Source: Fidelibacterota bacterium SCGC AAA003-L08 (GTDB lineage: Bacteria > Fidelibacterota > Marinisomatia > SCGC-AAA003-L08 > D37C17). Taken from it: DNA of 17,461 nt. The stretch lies in assembly GCA_000405805.1 (NCBI GenBank), contig ASPJ01000023.1, forward strand, positions 1-17,461. The letters are read 5' to 3'. A program made the position numbers and the translations under genes. The notes beneath the pieces were generated by a model. The model saw only the letters and a list, made by a program, of their open reading frames with translations, did no database searches and was not told where the DNA came from. Shown piece after piece: positions 14,950 to 17,461 of the stretch. The stretch's first letter is position 1. Each line of letters opens with the position of its first letter.

Positions 14950-16344
14950 ATGAGCGAATATTTAACATCACCTAGAGCTTCAAAAAATATGCCAAAAGGC
15001 ATTCCGTATATTATTGGAAATGAATTAGCTGAACGATTCAGTTTTTATGGAATGAAATGTATTCTATTCATGTTTATGACTGAATATCTCATAATTGCTA
15101 ATGGGCCTGAAGATCATATGTCTGACCCTGATGCGACCTTCTGGACCCATATTTTTGGTTCAGCTGTTTATTTTACTCCAATTTTAGGAGCTATACTAGC
15201 GGATGTCTTTCTTGGTAAATACAAAACAATTCTTCTTTTATCAATAGTATATTGTCTAGGACATTTTGCATTAGCTATTAATGAAACACCTACAGGTTTA
15301 ATTATAGGACTATCTCTAATTTCAATTGGAGCAGGTGGAATAAAACCATGCGTGTCTGCACATGTCGGTGATCAATTTAGTAAATCTAATGGGCATTTAT
15401 TAGAAAAGGTTTTTGGATGGTTTTATCTATCAATTAATATTGGGGCTGCCATATCAATGTTGTTAACTCCTTTTTTACTTGAAGAGTACGGACCAAAATT
15501 AGCTTTTGGAATTCCCGGCATATTAATGCTGGCTGCAACGATTGTGTTTTGGATGGGAAGACATGTTTTTATTCATATTCCTCCATCAAAAAAAGAAATT
15601 TTAAATGAATTAACCAAAAAAGATAACCTCCAAAATATCTTGAAATTATTGCCAATTTATATGTTTATTGCAATTTTCTGGTCTTTATTTGATCAGACAG
15701 CAACAACCTGGATATCTCAATCAGAATATTATTTGAATAAAAATTGGTTAGGCAGGGAGTGGATAACAACTCAAATGCAAGCTATGAATCCTATTCTGAT
15801 ATTCATTCTGGTCCCTTTATGTACTTACTGGCTTTACCCATTAATGAATAAATATTTTAATTTAACTCCTATTAAAAAAATCAGCATAGGTCTATTTATT
15901 GCGGTTCCATCATTTCTGATTGTAGGATATATTCAAACATTAGCAGAAACAGGAAACTATAATCCATCTATTGGATGGCAATTCCCAGCATATATAATAT
16001 TAACAACTGCAGAAATATTTATATCTATTACCTGTTTAGAACTTTCATATACCCAAGCCCCTAATTCCTTAAAATCAATCATTATGGGACTATTTCTATT
16101 ATCTATGTCATTTGGAAATTTATTTACTGCTATATTTGTAAAAATTATGCCTTCTTCTTTTGTATTCATAGGTCCTGAATTAAAGGAGACTAGTGAAGGT
16201 ATATCTAAACTCGTGCAAGTTAAACATTTTACTTCATCATATTTTTACTTTTATGCCTGGTTAATGCTTTCAACGGCCATATTATTCTTATTTATAGCAA
16301 AAAAATATAAATCTAGGACTTACCTTCATAAGGAGTCCATATAA
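14950..16344 (+). CDS. POT/PTR2-family proton-coupled oligopeptide transporter
   Basis: A 464-residue inner-membrane transporter of the major facilitator superfamily that imports di- and tripeptides with protons. It has about 12 membrane helices. Family marks: Glu-Leu-Ala-Glu-Arg-Phe-Ser-Phe-Tyr-Gly near residues 25-34, the ExxER proton-coupling motif; 'GAGGIKPCVSAHVGDQF' near 127-143; the PTR2 signature 'FYLSINIGA' near 158-166; and 'EIFISITCLELSYTQAP' in the C-terminal half. It is somewhat short for the family (usually about 480-600 residues). It stands alone between divergent ispG and the outer-membrane protein gene. No clear ribosome site precedes the ATG. Confidence 0.95.
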   Translation: MSEYLTSPRASKNMPKGIPYIIGNELAERFSFYGMKCILFMFMTEYLIIANGPEDHMSDPDATFWTHIFGSAVYFTPILGAILADVFLGKYKTILLLSIVYCLGHFALAINETPTGLIIGLSLISIGAGGIKPCVSAHVGDQFSKSNGHLLEKVFGWFYLSINIGAAISMLLTPFLLEEYGPKLAFGIPGILMLAATIVFWMGRHVFIHIPPSKKEILNELTKKDNLQNILKLLPIYMFIAIFWSLFDQTATTWISQSEYYLNKNWLGREWITTQMQAMNPILIFILVPLCTYWLYPLMNKYFNLTPIKKISIGLFIAVPSFLIVGYIQTLAETGNYNPSIGWQFPAYIILTTAEIFISITCLELSYTQAPNSLKSIIMGLFLLSMSFGNLFTAIFVKIMPSSFVFIGPELKETSEGISKLVQVKHFTSSYFYFYAWLMLSTAILFLFIAKKYKSRTYLHKESI

Positions 16345-16356
16345 AATATTATATGG
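16337..16356 (+). other. Hairpin overlapping the transporter stop codon
   Basis: CCATATAA (16337-16344) pairs with TTATATGG (16349-16356) around the loop AATA; the left arm includes the TAA stop. There is no T-run behind it, so it is not a standard terminator, though it could protect the mRNA 3' end. Confidence 0.35.
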
Positions 16357-16446
16357 ATAAAACACTTATACTGATGTAAATTCTAATATAAGTTTGTAAG
16401 GTTACAAAAGCTTTATGGTTAAAAATTAATTAAAGGAGAAAGAATA

Positions 16447-17461
16447 ATGAAATTATTAATAAAAATAAGTTCTACGTTATTAGTAATAGGTTTTATCTTC
16501 GCAGGTGTTTATGATTCATATGATATTCCAGAATATGAATATAAAACCTTAGAAATACGTGGTCATGATTTGTTTGGATTTGTATCACAGGGAGATAACA
16601 CAGCTATGCAATTAGATTTAGATACTGAGTATGACTACTTCTCACAAAAGCCTGGATCTATCTGTTCATATGGTGCTGAGTTTAACTTTGACATGCTTGA
16701 CACTGGTGAAGAAGATGTTGATGCTACGACAAATTTTCATTTAGAACTGGATGGTTCAACAGAGAAATATCTTGCAGGTGGGAATAGAGGTATGTTTGCT
16801 TTTGGTGAATCTACATATGACTTCTACGGTGGAACCTGGGCTGAAGATGTAGATGATAATATGGATCTAGAAATTGGTATTGGTGCTGGATATGGTAGAG
16901 TAGTCTATGCAAAACCAGTTGCTCAAGCATATGCAATAGCAGATGCTGTTGGTAATACATCTGATGAAACAGTTCTTGCAATTGCTACTGTTATTGGTGC
17001 AGCTGACACTTATGAAGGTAAATATAAAGATGATGCTATGCAGACATATTACAATGATTTAGCTGTAGCTTCTGGGGATCCATCCGCTGCCATGACTATA
17101 TATAAAGTCCTGAATAGTTCAGCATATAATATCTCTGATAGAGCTACAGGATATAGCCTTAAAGTTGGACATGAGAATAATTATCTCCGAGAAGAAGGTA
17201 ATGAAGATAAAGGTTATCTTACAGTAGAAGGAAAATATGCAAAGCCTATGGGACTTAATCAACAATTCATAGCTTCATTTGATTTAAAACAAGATTTAAC
17301 TGAAGAGGGAGATGGAGTAATGACTGCTGGAGCCTGGTATTTCTTAGATCATTCTTATAACTGGTCCTCAAACGCAGGTCTAATTTATACTAGTAATATA
17401 GATGGTGCTGAAGATGGATTTAATAATCTTGATGAAGATGATAGTACTTGTATTACTGAAA
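16447..17461 (+). CDS. Outer-membrane beta-barrel protein, uncharacterised, cut by the window end
   Basis: At least 338 residues; no stop before the window ends. A signal peptide 'MKLLIKISSTLLVIGFIFAG' is followed by repeated short amphipathic strands rich in Tyr, Gly and Asp, such as 'GMFAFGESTYDFYGGTW', 'DLEIGIGAGYGRVVYAKPV' and 'KGYLTVEGKYAKPMG', alternating as in a beta-barrel. A helical insert (about residues 160-220) follows the GYGRV motif, a layout I associate with uncharacterised outer-membrane proteins of FCB-type bacteria. The start is well supported: AAGGAG at 16433-16438, 8 nt before the ATG. The gap of 102 nt after the transporter gene contains an ACTTATA/TATAAGT inverted pair (16364-16370, 16387-16393) and probably its own promoter. 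Substrate or role is unknown. Confidence 0.85.
   Translation, partial: MKLLIKISSTLLVIGFIFAGVYDSYDIPEYEYKTLEIRGHDLFGFVSQGDNTAMQLDLDTEYDYFSQKPGSICSYGAEFNFDMLDTGEEDVDATTNFHLELDGSTEKYLAGGNRGMFAFGESTYDFYGGTWAEDVDDNMDLEIGIGAGYGRVVYAKPVAQAYAIADAVGNTSDETVLAIATVIGAADTYEGKYKDDAMQTYYNDLAVASGDPSAAMTIYKVLNSSAYNISDRATGYSLKVGHENNYLREEGNEDKGYLTVEGKYAKPMGLNQQFIASFDLKQDLTEEGDGVMTAGAWYFLDHSYNWSSNAGLIYTSNIDGAEDGFNNLDEDDSTCITE

Overview
The window is about 70% A+T. All 13 visible coding ends use TAA. It looks like the chromosome of a Gram-negative, probably marine, bacterium. Lipoproteins, a beta-barrel outer-membrane protein, a SurA/PpiD-type folding factor, the large plant/Bacteroidota/Chlamydia form of IspG and tRNA genes without encoded CCA suggest the FCB side of the tree, possibly Marinimicrobia (SAR406). 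That placement is inference from protein style, not a search result. No gene-free stretch exceeds about 110 bases. I see no CRISPR array, transposase, integrase or phage gene.

Layout. 1-284 is a perfect inverted copy of 9989-10272 and carries a partial small lipoprotein gene. 285-1905 (minus strand) is a tRNA-Ala followed by a ppiD/surA-like gene. 1973-4343 (plus) is a two-gene unit: a rhodanese-MauE/DoxX membrane fusion, overlapping by 11 nt a UshA-like exported protein that is interrupted by one in-frame TGA. 4452-4704 holds tRNA-Gly, tRNA-Cys and tRNA-Leu, followed by htpG. 6645-10000 is an overlapping run: small hypothetical, TPR lipoprotein, pyrK. 10019-10299 is the complete copy of the small lipoprotein gene, then a strong bidirectional terminator. 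10386-14872 (minus) is ispG, dut, groES, groEL. 14950 to the end (plus) is a POT-family peptide transporter and a truncated outer-membrane protein gene.

Most important observation: the TGA at 3315-3317 sits exactly where this family has the second cysteine of a Pro-Cys-Gly-Cys motif. The reading frame continues intact for 341 codons after it. Directly behind it lies a hairpin with a 4-bp G/C apical stem and the loop GGUCUU. The GGU falls six codons after the UGA, the same spacing as in the E. coli fdhF SECIS as I remember it. I read this as a selenoprotein with a CGU motif, made together with a rhodanese/MauE redox membrane protein that has its own CGC motif.

Second observation: pyrK ends abruptly at the edge of the inverted repeat. 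It lacks the fourth cysteine of its [2Fe-2S] site and borrows the last three codons and the stop of ppiD. The simplest explanation is a chimeric joint at about 9988/9989, from whole-genome amplification or misassembly. On that reading the real chromosome runs groES-groEL-terminator-lipoprotein-ppiD-tRNA-Ala-rhodanese fusion and so on to pyrK, so the chaperone genes groESL, ppiD and htpG are neighbours, and 1 and 10272 are the same locus.
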